A DNA stretch of 64,000 bases from Polymorphum gilvum SL003B-26A1 (GCF_000192745.1 NC_015259.1:3053001-3117000); one strand, 5' to 3'. Shown: positions 23,743 to 32,345, counted from the stretch's first letter. Made by a program: numbers and translations. The notes: generated by a model from the sequence alone, not told the origin.

Positions 23743-24627
23743 TCAGCCCGCCGCGCGGCGGCGGTCCGCGACCGCACGCACCAGGTCGGCCAGGTCGGCC
23801 GTGTCGTCGAGGATCAGCCCGAGGCTGCCGATCTCGTCCTGGACGTCGGCGATGGCGTCGGCCAGATGCTGGCCGCCGGCGAAGCCGAGATCGGCCATGG
23901 AGCGGGCGGATTCCCGCATTTCGGCCGCGCGCCTTCTGCCGTGGCGGGTCACGCGCTCGAACTGGTAGGCGCCGAACTCGGGCCAGCCGAGCTGCCTGAA
24001 GGAGGTCGACAGCGAGCCGTAAACGCGCTCGTAGCAACCCGCCGCCTCGGCGGCCAGCAGCGCCTGCACCGTGATCGCCTCGAGGCCCTTCACGAACAGG
24101 CTGCGCACCATCTTGATCGAGGTCGCCGCACCGACCCGCTCGCCGACCACCTCATAGGCAAAGCCGAAACCGTCCAGCCGATCCACGGTGCCGGACGCGA
24201 GCGCGCCGGCGACCAGCACCGGCGTGCGATGGCCGCGCGGATGCACCGGCGCCATCACCGCCATGTCCACATAGGCGGCCCCGCCCCGGCAGACCAGCGC
24301 GGCCGTGTCCGCCTTGCGCTGGCCGGAGACGGAGTTGATGTCGACATAGACCTGTCCGGGCTGCAGCACGTCGGCGACCGAGACGGCGGCGTTGTAGCTC
24401 TCTGCCGCGGTCACCGCCGAAATCACCCAGCCGGCACCGTCGACGGCCGCCGCCGGACTGGCGGCAAGCGCGACGCCGCGCTGTGCGGCCGCCTCCACGA
24501 CTGGCGCCTCGCCCGCCGTGCCCTGCAGGATGTCATAAGCCGAAAAGGAGACCGGCACGCCGGTCTCCTTGAGGCTGTCCACGAAGGCCCGGGCCGCTTC
24601 CCCGAAGCCGATGAAGGCAAGTTTCAT
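23743..24627 (-). CDS. NAD(P)-dependent dehydrogenase, 6PGDH-like with DUF1932 C-terminus
   Basis: This 294-residue protein has an N-terminal Rossmann fold (MKLAFIGFGEAARAFVDSL) and the beta-hydroxyacid dehydrogenase substrate region (VYVDINSVSGQRKAD and DMAVMAPVHPRGHRTPVLVAG). The helical C-terminal part has the active-site-like lysine in ATSIKMVRSLFVKGLEA. Its DUF1932-type C-terminus marks a poorly characterised subgroup. The next gene upstream, the reductase, ends 1 nt before it starts. In this cluster it could oxidise the ring-cleavage semialdehyde to PDC, the job of LigC elsewhere, but LigC is a GFO/IDH/MocA protein, so this is inference. Confidence 0.78.
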   Translation of the reverse strand: MKLAFIGFGEAARAFVDSLKETGVPVSFSAYDILQGTAGEAPVVEAAAQRGVALAASPAAAVDGAGWVISAVTAAESYNAAVSVADVLQPGQVYVDINSVSGQRKADTAALVCRGGAAYVDMAVMAPVHPRGHRTPVLVAGALASGTVDRLDGFGFAYEVVGERVGAATSIKMVRSLFVKGLEAITVQALLAAEAAGCYERVYGSLSTSFRQLGWPEFGAYQFERVTRHGRRRAAEMRESARSMADLGFAGGQHLADAIADVQDEIGSLGLILDDTADLADLVRAVADRRRAAG

Positions 24628-24628
24628 G

Positions 24629-25597
24629 TCAGACCCGATAGCCGATGTCGATCACCGCGTGACCCTTGACCAGTCGGGAAACGCAGCTGCACATCCGGTG
24701 GCTCTCGCGCTTCTCCTCCTCGGAGAAGAACACGTCGCGATGGTCCACCTCGGCGTCGGCCTCGACGATCTCGACCGCGCACAGGCCGCATTCCCCACGC
24801 TGGCAGTCGTAGATCATCTCCACGCCGGCGTCCATCAGGGCGTTGAGCAGCGTCTTGTCCGGCGGCACGACCACGGTCATGTTCTTGTTGAGGATCTCAA
24901 CCTCGAAGGTCTCCTCGGCGAACTTGCCGTTGTCGCCGAACACCTCGTAGCGCAGCCGGCTGACCGGCCGGCCGGCCTCGGCCCAGGCCTTCTTGACCGC
25001 CTCCAGCATGCCGAGCGGGCCGCAGACGTAGAGCTCGCCGTCGCGCGGCAGGCGCTCGATCGCCGCGGCCAGGTCGACGAACTGGTTGTCGTCGGCGGAG
25101 TACAGCGACAGCCGGTCGCCGAGCAGCGCTTCCAGCTCGTCGACGAAGGGCATCGCGGCGCGGTTCTGCGCCCCGTAGTGCATGGTCACGCGCGCGCCGT
25201 GGCCGGCCAGCGCCCGGGCCATGCCGTAGATCGGCGTGACGCCGATGCCGCCGGCCAGCAACAGGTATTCGCTCGCCCGCCAGGACAGCTCGAAGCGGTT
25301 CTCCGGCACGGTCATCTCGACCGCCATGCCCGGCTCGAGCGTGAAGATGTGGCGCGAGCCGCCGCGGCTCTTGGGATGCAGCTTGACGGCGATCGACAGC
25401 TGGCCGTGCCCGACCGGAATGCAGGTATAGGTGCGGATCGCCGGACGGCCGTTGATCGTCACCTTGATGTTGGTATGCGAGCCGGCCTCGAAGGGCGGCA
25501 GGTCGCCCTCGACGTCGAACGCGAGCAGCCGGACGCCGTCGGCAATCTCCGTGACCGAGGCGACGGTCGCCTGTCTCCATTCAATCGCGTTGCGCAT
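24629..25597 (-). CDS. Oxygenase reductase, phthalate dioxygenase reductase/VanB type
   Basis: This 322-residue protein passes electrons from NAD(P)H through FMN and a 2Fe-2S cluster to a Rieske oxygenase. It has an FMN domain with the R-x-Y-[ST] motif in IRTYTCIPVG, an NAD domain (LLLAGGIGVTPIYGMARAL, YVCGPLGMLEAV) and a C-terminal plant-type ferredoxin with ligands in DCQRGECGLC and a fourth Cys in HRMCSCVSRL. This order defines the PDR/VanB family. The partner is most likely the Rieske oxygenase at 26365, separated from it only by the GntR gene. Confidence 0.9.
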   Translation of the reverse strand: MRNAIEWRQATVASVTEIADGVRLLAFDVEGDLPPFEAGSHTNIKVTINGRPAIRTYTCIPVGHGQLSIAVKLHPKSRGGSRHIFTLEPGMAVEMTVPENRFELSWRASEYLLLAGGIGVTPIYGMARALAGHGARVTMHYGAQNRAAMPFVDELEALLGDRLSLYSADDNQFVDLAAAIERLPRDGELYVCGPLGMLEAVKKAWAEAGRPVSRLRYEVFGDNGKFAEETFEVEILNKNMTVVVPPDKTLLNALMDAGVEMIYDCQRGECGLCAVEIVEADAEVDHRDVFFSEEEKRESHRMCSCVSRLVKGHAVIDIGYRV

Positions 25598-25622
25598 TCT
25601 TCTTCCTCCCTCTTGCGCGTCC

Positions 25623-26357
25623 TCAGGTCGCGACCAGCGCGAGACCGGGAACCCGCACGATCAGGCTGCGGTCCTGAAACATCACATATTCAAGGTTCTG
25701 GCGGGCCAGGCGGGCGTGTTCGCGCGCCACCGCCTCGGCGCGCGAGCCCTCGCGCGCCTCGATCGCCTCCAGCAGCGCCCGGTGCTGGGCCTGGGCGCCG
25801 ATCAGCGAGCGGCGGAACTCCAGCACGTCCTCCTGCTCGCGCAGGAAGGCGCTCGGCGAGGCGAAGGCGAGTCGCGAGGCGCGTTCCACCTCGCGGCGGA
25901 CCATCTCGCTGCCCGACAGGCCGGCGAGCAACTCGTGCAGCTCGCTGTTGAGTTCGACGTAGCCGTCAAAATCCATCTTCTTGACGTCGGAGCCGAGCGT
26001 GCGGTCGAGCGCCTCGACCACCTTGCGGAACTGCCGCAGCTTGACCGGCTCGACGCCGCGCTCGGCAGCCAGGCGGGCCGCAGTGCCCTCCATCACGCCG
26101 CGCAGCTCGATGGCATCGATGACGTCCTCGAAGGTGAAGGTGCGCACCGCGTAGCCGCCGGCGGGGATGCGTTCCAGCAACCCCTCCTGCTCCAGCTTGG
26201 CCATGGCCTCGCGCATGGGCGTGCGCGAGATGCCGAGACGTTCGGAGAGCGGCACCTCGTAGAGCCGCTCGCCCGGCGGCAGAGTGCCGCCGAGGATCAG
26301 GTCGCGCAGCTCCATGACGGCCTTGCGCGACAGGGACGCACCTTTCGCCTCGCCCAC
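25623..26357 (-). CDS. GntR-family regulator, FCD (FadR/VanR) subfamily
   Basis: This 244-residue protein has an N-terminal winged HTH (about residues 10-75, PLSERLGISRTPMREAMAKLEQEGLLERI) and an all-helical FCD effector domain (about 85-225) with the metal-type histidines around NSELHELLAGL. The start is GTG at 26357, 7 nt from the Rieske gene. FCD regulators usually repress nearby catabolic genes and are released by the substrate or an intermediate. Palindromes GTGTATACAC (27452-27461) and ATGTATACAC (27924-27933), upstream of the Rieske gene, are good candidates for its operators. Confidence 0.88.
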   Translation of the reverse strand: MGEAKGASLSRKAVMELRDLILGGTLPPGERLYEVPLSERLGISRTPMREAMAKLEQEGLLERIPAGGYAVRTFTFEDVIDAIELRGVMEGTAARLAAERGVEPVKLRQFRKVVEALDRTLGSDVKKMDFDGYVELNSELHELLAGLSGSEMVRREVERASRLAFASPSAFLREQEDVLEFRRSLIGAQAQHRALLEAIEAREGSRAEAVAREHARLARQNLEYVMFQDRSLIVRVPGLALVAT

Positions 26358-26364
26358 GGCCGCC

Positions 26365-27411
26365 TCACTCCGCCGCGATGCGCAGTGGCTGCTCGTCGGC
26401 GATCATCTGCTGGATCAGCTTGCGCGCCCACATCGAGCCGGCGTCGATGTTGAGGTTGTAGAAGACATGATCCGGATTGTCGTCGATCGCCTTCTGCTGT
26501 GCCTCCAGCACCGCCTCGTCCTCGCGGAACACGGTCGACACGCCCTCGCGCAGCTGGTGGGTGCGCGCCTGGTTGTGGATGTCGTAGTGGCGGGCGAAGG
26601 CCCAGAAGTAGTGGCAGGTCTTGTCGGTTTCCGGCGTCATGGTGTTGAGCACCATGCCCTCGACACCCTTGGAGCGGTCGCCCTGCGGCGCGCCGGTGCC
26701 CGTCGGCGCGACGCCGACCTCGATGCAGATCGTGCTCGGCGCCTGGAAATGGATGATCTGCCAGCGGTCGACATGTTCCTTGCGGCCGAGCTGGCCGGCC
26801 CAGAACGGCGGCGCGTCGATGTCGATCATCCAGCGCGTGACCGTCGCGGTGCGGTCGGTGTGGGTGGTCTGGAACGGCGCCTCGGCGACGGCGCGGTTGC
26901 CGATCGACGAGCCGTGCACGAAGGTCTCGTGGGTCAGGTCCATCAGGTTGTCGACGACCAGCCGGTAGTCGCACTTGACGTGGATCCGCTTGCCGTCGGC
27001 GGCCCATTCCGGATCGTTGATCCAGTGCATGTCCGGAACCTTGGCCGGGTCGGCCAGCGCGGGGTCGCCCGGCCAGATCCAGACGAAGCGGTGCTTCTCG
27101 ACCACCGGATAGCTCTTCACGCAGGCCGACGGATTGATCGTCTCCTGCGAGGGCATGTACACGCAGCGCCCGCTGTCGTCGAATTCGAGGCCGTGATAGG
27201 GGCAGATGACGTTGTCGCCGTTGAGTTCGCCGCCCGACAGCGGCACCAGGCGGTGCCAGCAGGCATCGGCCAGCGCGACCGCCTCGCCGGTAGTCTTGCG
27301 GTACATCACGATCGGCTTGTTGCAGATCTTGCGGGCCAGGAGCGACCGCCCCACCTCGACGTCATAGGCCGCCGCATACCACGCGTTCAGCGGAAAAATC
27401 TGTTCGGTCAT
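26365..27411 (-). CDS. Rieske non-heme iron oxygenase, vanillate O-demethylase-like
   Basis: This 348-residue oxygenase subunit resembles VanA-type aromatic O-demethylases. The Rieske 2Fe-2S ligands are C51, H53, C70 and H73 (ACWHRLVPLSGG and VICPYHGLEF). Two mononuclear iron histidines, H161 and H166, lie in DNLMDLTHETFVHGS. It opens the minus-strand operon and is followed by its regulator and reductase. Substrates such as vanillate, syringate or a phthalate-like acid are possible; the downstream LigI-GalD-GalB-LigK set favours a methoxylated benzoate. The start lies 41 nt from a GTGTATACAC palindrome. Confidence 0.87.
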   Translation of the reverse strand: MTEQIFPLNAWYAAAYDVEVGRSLLARKICNKPIVMYRKTTGEAVALADACWHRLVPLSGGELNGDNVICPYHGLEFDDSGRCVYMPSQETINPSACVKSYPVVEKHRFVWIWPGDPALADPAKVPDMHWINDPEWAADGKRIHVKCDYRLVVDNLMDLTHETFVHGSSIGNRAVAEAPFQTTHTDRTATVTRWMIDIDAPPFWAGQLGRKEHVDRWQIIHFQAPSTICIEVGVAPTGTGAPQGDRSKGVEGMVLNTMTPETDKTCHYFWAFARHYDIHNQARTHQLREGVSTVFREDEAVLEAQQKAIDDNPDHVFYNLNIDAGSMWARKLIQQMIADEQPLRIAAE

Positions 27412-27451
27412 GCTCTCCTCCTCATGATCGGAACTTCAAACTGTATGACTG

Positions 27452-27461
27452 GTGTATACAC
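27452..27461. promoter_or_regulatory. GTGTATACAC palindrome, candidate GntR operator
   Basis: This perfect 10-bp palindrome begins 41 nt upstream of the Rieske gene start. The TGTATACA core is typical of operators for FCD-subfamily GntR proteins, and a gene for one lies in the same operon. Its position near the start fits a repressor site. Confidence 0.55.
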
Positions 27462-27682
27462 GACCGCCACCCATGCATCCAGTCCCTCCGGCAAGATTTC
27501 TCGCCCGAACCCGCTTTTTCTTCGGAATTTCCGCGATTTTTCGCCCTTTCCGGACCAGGCCTCCGCTGCTGCCGTGATTCCCGCCAGTCGAAGACGCCAC
27601 AGACCGCCGGGATTCGGACGAAACCCGCCAGCAAGAGCATCGGATTTTCGTAAAAACGCCAGCTATCGGCCAGATGACGAAA

Positions 27683-27709
27683 AACGCCGGCGGGTCATGC
27701 CCCGGCGCT
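27683..27709. repeat. Palindromic unit AACGCCGG...TGCCCCGGCG, copy 1
   Basis: Inverted arms CGCCGG and CCGGCG flank a 10-12 nt loop. The unit shares AACGCCGG and TGCCCCGGCG with the hairpin at 27896-27921, suggesting a dispersed REP-like element. Confidence 0.4.
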
Positions 27710-27895
27710 GGGCGTGCCGACAAGGGCCACGCTCTCTTTCGACGTCATCCCGGGCGAGCAACGGGAGGCCGCTGCCGGGGAGCCAAGAGCCCTTCCATTT
27801 CAATGAGATAATACCGACGCGCTTCGGTTCATCGATCCCGCATCTCCGCTTCGCTGCATGCGGAAGGGCGAAAGCGGGGGCTTGTCATCAAGCCG

Positions 27896-27921
27896 AACGC
27901 CGGGACTCTTGCCCCGGCGTT
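27896..27921 (-). terminator. Hairpin 38 nt past dctM (palindromic unit copy 2)
   Basis: AACGCCGGG (27896-27904) and CCCGGCGTT (27913-27921) form a 9-bp stem with an 8-nt loop, just downstream of the dctM stop on the minus strand. It has no U tract, so it may act with Rho or as a 3' stabilising hairpin. It resembles the unit at 27683. Confidence 0.45.
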
Positions 27922-27923
27922 CT

Positions 27924-27933
27924 ATGTATACAC
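27924..27933. promoter_or_regulatory. ATGTATACAC, second candidate GntR operator
   Basis: The same TGTATACA core as at 27453-27460 occurs 472 nt further upstream, between the dctM stop and its terminator-like hairpin. It could be an auxiliary site for looping or a remnant of a duplicated unit. Confidence 0.4.
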
Positions 27934-27958
27934 GGAATGTGTCGGCGGGGGCCTGAAC

Positions 27959-29263
27959 CTAGTTCATCATGTTCGGCAGGAAGAGCACGATCTCCGGGTA
28001 GGCGATCACGATCGCGACCACGAGCACGTCGATGACCACGAACGGGATCACGCCCTTGAACACCTGCACCACGCTCACGTATTTGGACGCCACGTTCTTG
28101 ATGACGAACACGTTCAGCCCGACCGGCGGCGTGATCATGCCGATCTCCAGCAGCTTGACCACCAGCACGCCGAACCAGATCAGGCTGATGCCCTCCGCCT
28201 TCAGGATCGGCAGCAGCACCGGCAGGGTCACCAGCATAGCGCCGAAGGGCTCCATGAACATGCCCAGCACCAGATACAGCAGCACGATCAGGAGCATCAG
28301 CTCGACATAGCCGAAGTCGGCGCCGTCGACCGCCCCGGCCAGGAAGCTGGTCAGCCCGGTCAGGCCGAGGAAGCGGGTGAACATGGCCGCGCCGACACCG
28401 ATGATGAACAGCGACGACGACGTCATCAGCGTCTCGATCATCGAGGTCTTGAAGCTCGACCAGGTCAGGCTCCGGGTCGCTATCGCGATCACGATCGCGC
28501 CCAGCGCGCCGACAGCGCCAGCCTCGGTGGCGGTGAAGATGCCGGAGAACAGGCCCCCGAACACCACCACCATCAGCAGCAGCACCGGCCAGATGTTGAG
28601 GAGCGCCTTGCGCGTGTCGATGGCGCCTGCGTCGAGCGGGCGCGGCGGCGCGATGTCCGGCCTGAGCCAGCAGGTCAGCAGCACGACGACGGCATAGGCA
28701 AGCGCGGTCATGATGCCGATGGTAATGCCGCCGACGAAGACCTTGGTGACCGATGTTTCTGCGAAGACGCCGTAGACGATCATCAGGATCGAGGGCGGGA
28801 TCAGCGCGCCGATGGTGCCGCCGGCCGCGATGGCGCCGCTGGCAAAGCTCGGCGCATAGCCCGACTTGATCATCTCGGGGATGGCGATGCGGCCCATGGC
28901 GGCGGCCGTGGCCAGCGACGAGCCGCAGACGGCGGCGAAGCCGGAGCAGGCGAAGATCGAGGAGATGGCGAGCGCGCCCGGAATGCGGCGCAGCACCGCC
29001 TTGGCGGCGTCGAACAGGCCGCCGGTCATGCCGGTATGGAAGGCGATGAAGCCCATCAGCAGGAACATAGGCACCGCCGACAGCGTCCAGTTGGAGACGA
29101 AGGAGAACGGCGTCGAGGACAGGATGCCGATCGCCGGCGTCGGGCCGAGCAGCCAGGCGATGCCGGCCACCGGCACCGCGATCAGGGCCAGCGCGACGGG
29201 CACGCGGAGCGCAAGCAGCACGAACAGGAGGATCACGCCTGCGATGCCGGTGGCGATGCTCAT
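27959..29263 (-). CDS. dctM: TRAP transporter large permease DctM
   Basis: This 434-residue 12-TM subunit carries out sodium-coupled translocation in TRAP importers. DctM landmarks are SAVPMFLLMGFIAFHTGMTGGLFDAA, the FACSGFAAVCGSSLATAAAMGR region and GGTIGALIPPSILMIVYG. The ATG at 29263 overlaps the dctQ stop by 4 nt. A longer open frame upstream lies inside dctQ and is ignored. With dctQ and dctP it forms a complete TRAP system next to a hydroxycinnamoyl-CoA gene cluster. Confidence 0.92.
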   Translation of the reverse strand: MSIATGIAGVILLFVLLALRVPVALALIAVPVAGIAWLLGPTPAIGILSSTPFSFVSNWTLSAVPMFLLMGFIAFHTGMTGGLFDAAKAVLRRIPGALAISSIFACSGFAAVCGSSLATAAAMGRIAIPEMIKSGYAPSFASGAIAAGGTIGALIPPSILMIVYGVFAETSVTKVFVGGITIGIMTALAYAVVVLLTCWLRPDIAPPRPLDAGAIDTRKALLNIWPVLLLMVVVFGGLFSGIFTATEAGAVGALGAIVIAIATRSLTWSSFKTSMIETLMTSSSLFIIGVGAAMFTRFLGLTGLTSFLAGAVDGADFGYVELMLLIVLLYLVLGMFMEPFGAMLVTLPVLLPILKAEGISLIWFGVLVVKLLEIGMITPPVGLNVFVIKNVASKYVSVVQVFKGVIPFVVIDVLVVAIVIAYPEIVLFLPNMMN

Positions 29264-29754
29264 TTCGCGGACTCCTGCTTGGGAACGATCATGCGGATCG
29301 CCGTAACGAGTGCGGCCAGGCCGAAGCCGAGCGGCACGAGGAAATAGGCCGGCCAGGTCGGCACCCGGGTGTTCTGGGCCAGCACGAACACGCCGGTGTC
29401 GTAGTTCTTCAGCGCGGTCTGCCAGGTCACCCAGGCCAGTGCGCCGTAGATGACGGTCGACACGAGCGCGACCATCCGGTCGGACCATTCCAGCGCACGG
29501 GGGCCGAGCAGCGGCTCGATCACCTCGACCTGCACCATGCCGCCGCCGCGCTCGACCCAGGCGAGCGGGATGAAGGCCAGCGCGATCATGTAGTAATGGG
29601 TGACGATCTCGTAGGTGGCCGGGATCGGCGAATTGACGGCGTTGCGCAACGCCACGTCGGCGACCACGTGCAACATCAGCGTGATGATGGCGAGGGCTCC
29701 GATCAGCGCAAGCAGCAACAACAACCCGTCCTGCACGCGGAAAAGCGAGCGCAT
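29260..29754 (-). CDS. dctQ: TRAP transporter small permease DctQ
   Basis: This 164-residue protein has four hydrophobic segments (about residues 8-32, 48-66, 90-110 and 135-157), the DctQ pattern, with PIPATYEIVTHYYMIALAFIP resembling the conserved helix 2 region. It supports the DctM subunit in the membrane. It lies between dctP and dctM in the usual gene order. A gap of 78 nt separates it from dctP. Confidence 0.9.
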   Translation of the reverse strand: MRSLFRVQDGLLLLLALIGALAIITLMLHVVADVALRNAVNSPIPATYEIVTHYYMIALAFIPLAWVERGGGMVQVEVIEPLLGPRALEWSDRMVALVSTVIYGALAWVTWQTALKNYDTGVFVLAQNTRVPTWPAYFLVPLGFGLAALVTAIRMIVPKQESAK

Positions 29755-29832
29755 GGGACTGTCCTCGGGTGGCGGGTGGACACAGGCAGTCGGCCGGGGC
29801 CCCGCGAGCAGGGCCCCGGCCGGTTCGTCGGA

Positions 29833-30954
29833 TCAGCTGCCGTAGCTGGCGAGATCGACCTTCGACCAGACCTCGTCATAGACCTTCTGGGCCATGACCG
29901 CCGGGTCGTTGTTCGCGGCTTCGGCGATCGCCTGCCACTTCGCGACCAGCTCCTGGAAGTGCTGGATCTGCTCCGGCGCGTCGGCGATGCCGAACTCCTT
30001 CTGGGAGTATTCGCCGGCCGTCTTGATGTCGGCCTCGACGAAGTCCTTGATCGCCTGCACCAGCGACGCATCCGCCTCGATCAGTTCGACGCCCTTGTCC
30101 TTGGACGCCTGCTCGGCGTCCTTCGGCATGTCGTGGCCCCAGCGGTTGGTGAAGTCGGCATTGGCGCGATTGGCGGCCCGCACCATGGCGGCGCGGTCCT
30201 CGGCCGACAGGCTCGCCCAGGTGTCCTTGTTGACGGTGAAGTTGGACGTCGAATGATACAGGCCGAGCGGCGCGAAGGTGACGTATTTCACCACCTCGAC
30301 CAGACGGAACGACAGCATGTCGGCGATCGAGGCCATGGTGCCGTCGATGGCGCCCTGGTTGATCGCCTCGAACTGGTCGAGCACCGACAGCTGCACCGGG
30401 GTGGCGCCGAAGTTCTCGGCCAGACGCGCCCAGGGCGCACCGCCCGAACGCAGGCGCAGGCCCTTGAGGTCCTCCGCCGTGCGCACCGGCTTGGTGGTCA
30501 GGAACTCGTAGACGTCCGACGCGCCGGAGCCCAGGTAGACGAAGCCCATCTTCTTCATCTCTTCCTGGCACGGGGCGCAGGTGACGATGAATTCGGTCAC
30601 CGCCGCGCCCATCGCCTGCGAGTTGGTGCCGATCAGCGACAGCTGGCCGGTCACCGCCATCATCGGCAGGTCGGCGGGAAAATAGAGCGGCAGCAGGTTG
30701 CCGACTTCGGCGATTTGGCTCTGCAGCGCGTCCTTCATCTGGCCGAGCGAGACCACTTCGGGGCCCATGACGGTGGCGGTCAGCCGGCCGTCGGATTCCT
30801 GCGGCAGGTATTCCACCAGCTTCTGGTACAGGTGGCTGTTGGACGGATGCGCCGGCGGCGCGCCCGGAGCGATGCGCAGTTCGCGCGCCTCGGCCATCGT
30901 CGCGCCGAAGGCCATGCTGGCCGCCAGCGCCGTCATAGCAAGCAGTTTCTTCAT
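29833..30954 (-). CDS. dctP: TRAP transporter solute-binding protein DctP
   Basis: This 373-residue periplasmic protein has a Sec signal peptide (MKKLLAMTALAASMAFGATMAEA). The DctP ligand-binding region includes LKGLRLRSGGAPWARLAENFGATPVQLS, with the conserved Arg that contacts carboxylates, and then GAIDGTMASIADM. A GGAGG 7 nt upstream supports the ATG at 30954. It also carries two cysteines (TCAPCQEEMKKMG) that might form a disulfide. With the adjacent ferulate-type genes, the ligand may be a hydroxycinnamate or another aromatic acid; this is inference. Confidence 0.9.
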   Translation of the reverse strand: MKKLLAMTALAASMAFGATMAEARELRIAPGAPPAHPSNSHLYQKLVEYLPQESDGRLTATVMGPEVVSLGQMKDALQSQIAEVGNLLPLYFPADLPMMAVTGQLSLIGTNSQAMGAAVTEFIVTCAPCQEEMKKMGFVYLGSGASDVYEFLTTKPVRTAEDLKGLRLRSGGAPWARLAENFGATPVQLSVLDQFEAINQGAIDGTMASIADMLSFRLVEVVKYVTFAPLGLYHSTSNFTVNKDTWASLSAEDRAAMVRAANRANADFTNRWGHDMPKDAEQASKDKGVELIEADASLVQAIKDFVEADIKTAGEYSQKEFGIADAPEQIQHFQELVAKWQAIAEAANNDPAVMAQKVYDEVWSKVDLASYGS

Positions 30955-30987
30955 CTCACTTCCTCCCAAATCAACGCCCGGAACCCG

Positions 30988-31863
30988 CTAGAGCTTGAGA
31001 ATCTTCCTCGCATTCTCCTTCAGGATGAGCGGGCGGACCTCATCCCGGATCTCGATCTTGCCGAAATCGGCCAGCCAGCGGTCCGGCGTGATCGCCGGCC
31101 AGTCCGAGCCGAACAGCATCTTGTGCTTCAAAATCGTGTTGGCGTACTGCACCAGGATCGCCGGAAAATATTTCGGCGACCAGCCCGACAGGTCGATGTA
31201 GACGTTGGGCTTGTGGGTCGCCACCGACAGCGCCTCCTCCTGCCAGGGGAAGGAGGGATGCGCCAGGATGATCGGCATGTCGGGGAAATCCGCCGCCACG
31301 TCGTCCAGGTACATCGGGTTGGAGAACTTCAGCCGCATGCCCATGCCGCCGCGCATGCCCGAGCCGACGCCGGTCTGGCCGGTGTGGAACAGTGCGATGG
31401 CGCCCTCCTCCGCGATCGCCTCGTACAGCACGTAGGCGCTGCGGTCGTTGGGGTAGAACCCCTGCATGGTCGGGTGAAACTTGAAGCCCCTGACACCGAA
31501 CTCGCGCACCAGACGGCGCGCCTCCCGCGCCCCGGCCTTGCCCTTGGCCGGATCGATCGACGCGAAGGGGATCATGATGTCGCTGTTTTCGGCCGCGATC
31601 TGGGCGACTTCCTCGTTGCTGTAGCGGCGGAAGCCGGTCTCGCGCTCGGCGTCGACGGGGAAGATCACGCAGCCGATCTTGCGCTCGCGGTAATAGACGG
31701 CCGTCTCGCGCACGGTCGGCAGCATGCCCTTTGCGCCGGCGGGATTCCTGAAATACTTCGCCATGCCGGCCTGGAACTCGTCGTAGCCGTCGTCGCGCGG
31801 GCCGCAGCAGGGTTCCTCCGCGTGGGTATGGATGTCGAGCGCGATCAGATCGTCGAGATTCAT
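30988..31863 (-). CDS. Amidohydrolase-family protein (COG2159, ACMSD/gamma-resorcylate decarboxylase-like)
   Basis: This 291-residue TIM-barrel protein has metal motif HxH in ALDIHTHAEEP, later metal-site histidines in ALFHTGQTG and ILAHPSFPW, and the catalytic aspartate in KMLFGSDWPAITPDRW. Members of the family are non-oxidative decarboxylases or hydrolases of aromatic acids and ring-cleavage products. It overlaps the MarR gene by 4 nt and lies 33 nt from dctP. A decarboxylase or hydrolase step in the same aromatic pathway is likely, but the reaction is not known. Confidence 0.8.
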   Translation of the reverse strand: MNLDDLIALDIHTHAEEPCCGPRDDGYDEFQAGMAKYFRNPAGAKGMLPTVRETAVYYRERKIGCVIFPVDAERETGFRRYSNEEVAQIAAENSDIMIPFASIDPAKGKAGAREARRLVREFGVRGFKFHPTMQGFYPNDRSAYVLYEAIAEEGAIALFHTGQTGVGSGMRGGMGMRLKFSNPMYLDDVAADFPDMPIILAHPSFPWQEEALSVATHKPNVYIDLSGWSPKYFPAILVQYANTILKHKMLFGSDWPAITPDRWLADFGKIEIRDEVRPLILKENARKILKL

Positions 31864-32345
31864 TTCGTCTCCTCCCGGTCCAGCCCCGAGAACTTCCTCA
31901 GCAGGCGGATCAGTTCGTTCTTTTCGTCGGCGCTCAGATGGCTGTCGAGCGAGCCGATGTAGCCGAAGAAGTCGCTCCGGTGGCGGGCGACGAACTCGCG
32001 CCCCATGGGCGTCAGGTCGAGTTCGACCGCGCGCCGGTCGTGGTCGGGAATCGTGCGCATGATGTAGCCGTCGGACTCGAAGGCCCGCACCAGCTTGGTC
32101 ATGTGCGCGTTCTTGATCATCAGCCGCTGCGCCAGGATGCCCTGCCGGATGCCCGGATTGCAGTAGATCAGCCAGAGCACCGAGAACTCGCCCGGCTTGA
32201 GGCCGAGATGGCCGATCTCCTTGTAGAAATACTCGAACACGCGCAGCTGCGACACGCGCAGCAGGAAGCCGAGCGAGACCTCCAGCTGGCCCATCTCGAC
32301 CTTGTCGGCCGTCAGCGGCGGCGCGATCGTCTGGTCCATGATCAC
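31860..32345 (-). CDS. MarR-family regulator
   Basis: This 161-residue winged-helix protein contains LKPGEFSVLWLIYCNPGIRQGILAQRLMIKNAHMTKLVRAFESDGYI and the wing IPDHDRRAVELDLTPMGRE. MarR proteins such as CouR and FerR repress hydroxycinnamate genes and respond to the CoA thioester. The neighbouring crotonase and CoA ligase make that role likely here. The GTG at 32345 overlaps the crotonase stop (GTGA); an ATG at 32339 is an alternative. The likely target is the divergent region 33134-33286. Confidence 0.87.
   Translation of the reverse strand: MIMDQTIAPPLTADKVEMGQLEVSLGFLLRVSQLRVFEYFYKEIGHLGLKPGEFSVLWLIYCNPGIRQGILAQRLMIKNAHMTKLVRAFESDGYIMRTIPDHDRRAVELDLTPMGREFVARHRSDFFGYIGSLDSHLSADEKNELIRLLRKFSGLDREETK

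Larger units (their letters stand above)
27412..27958. other. 547-nt intergenic region with operator-like palindromes and hairpins
   Basis: This gap separates the Rieske operon start from the 3' end of dctM, both on the minus strand. It holds two GTATAC palindromes and two related hairpin units, listed separately. In between is AT-richer DNA (27490-27560) that could contain the operon promoter. Short ORFs in it have no Shine-Dalgarno and no recognisable product. Confidence 0.6.
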
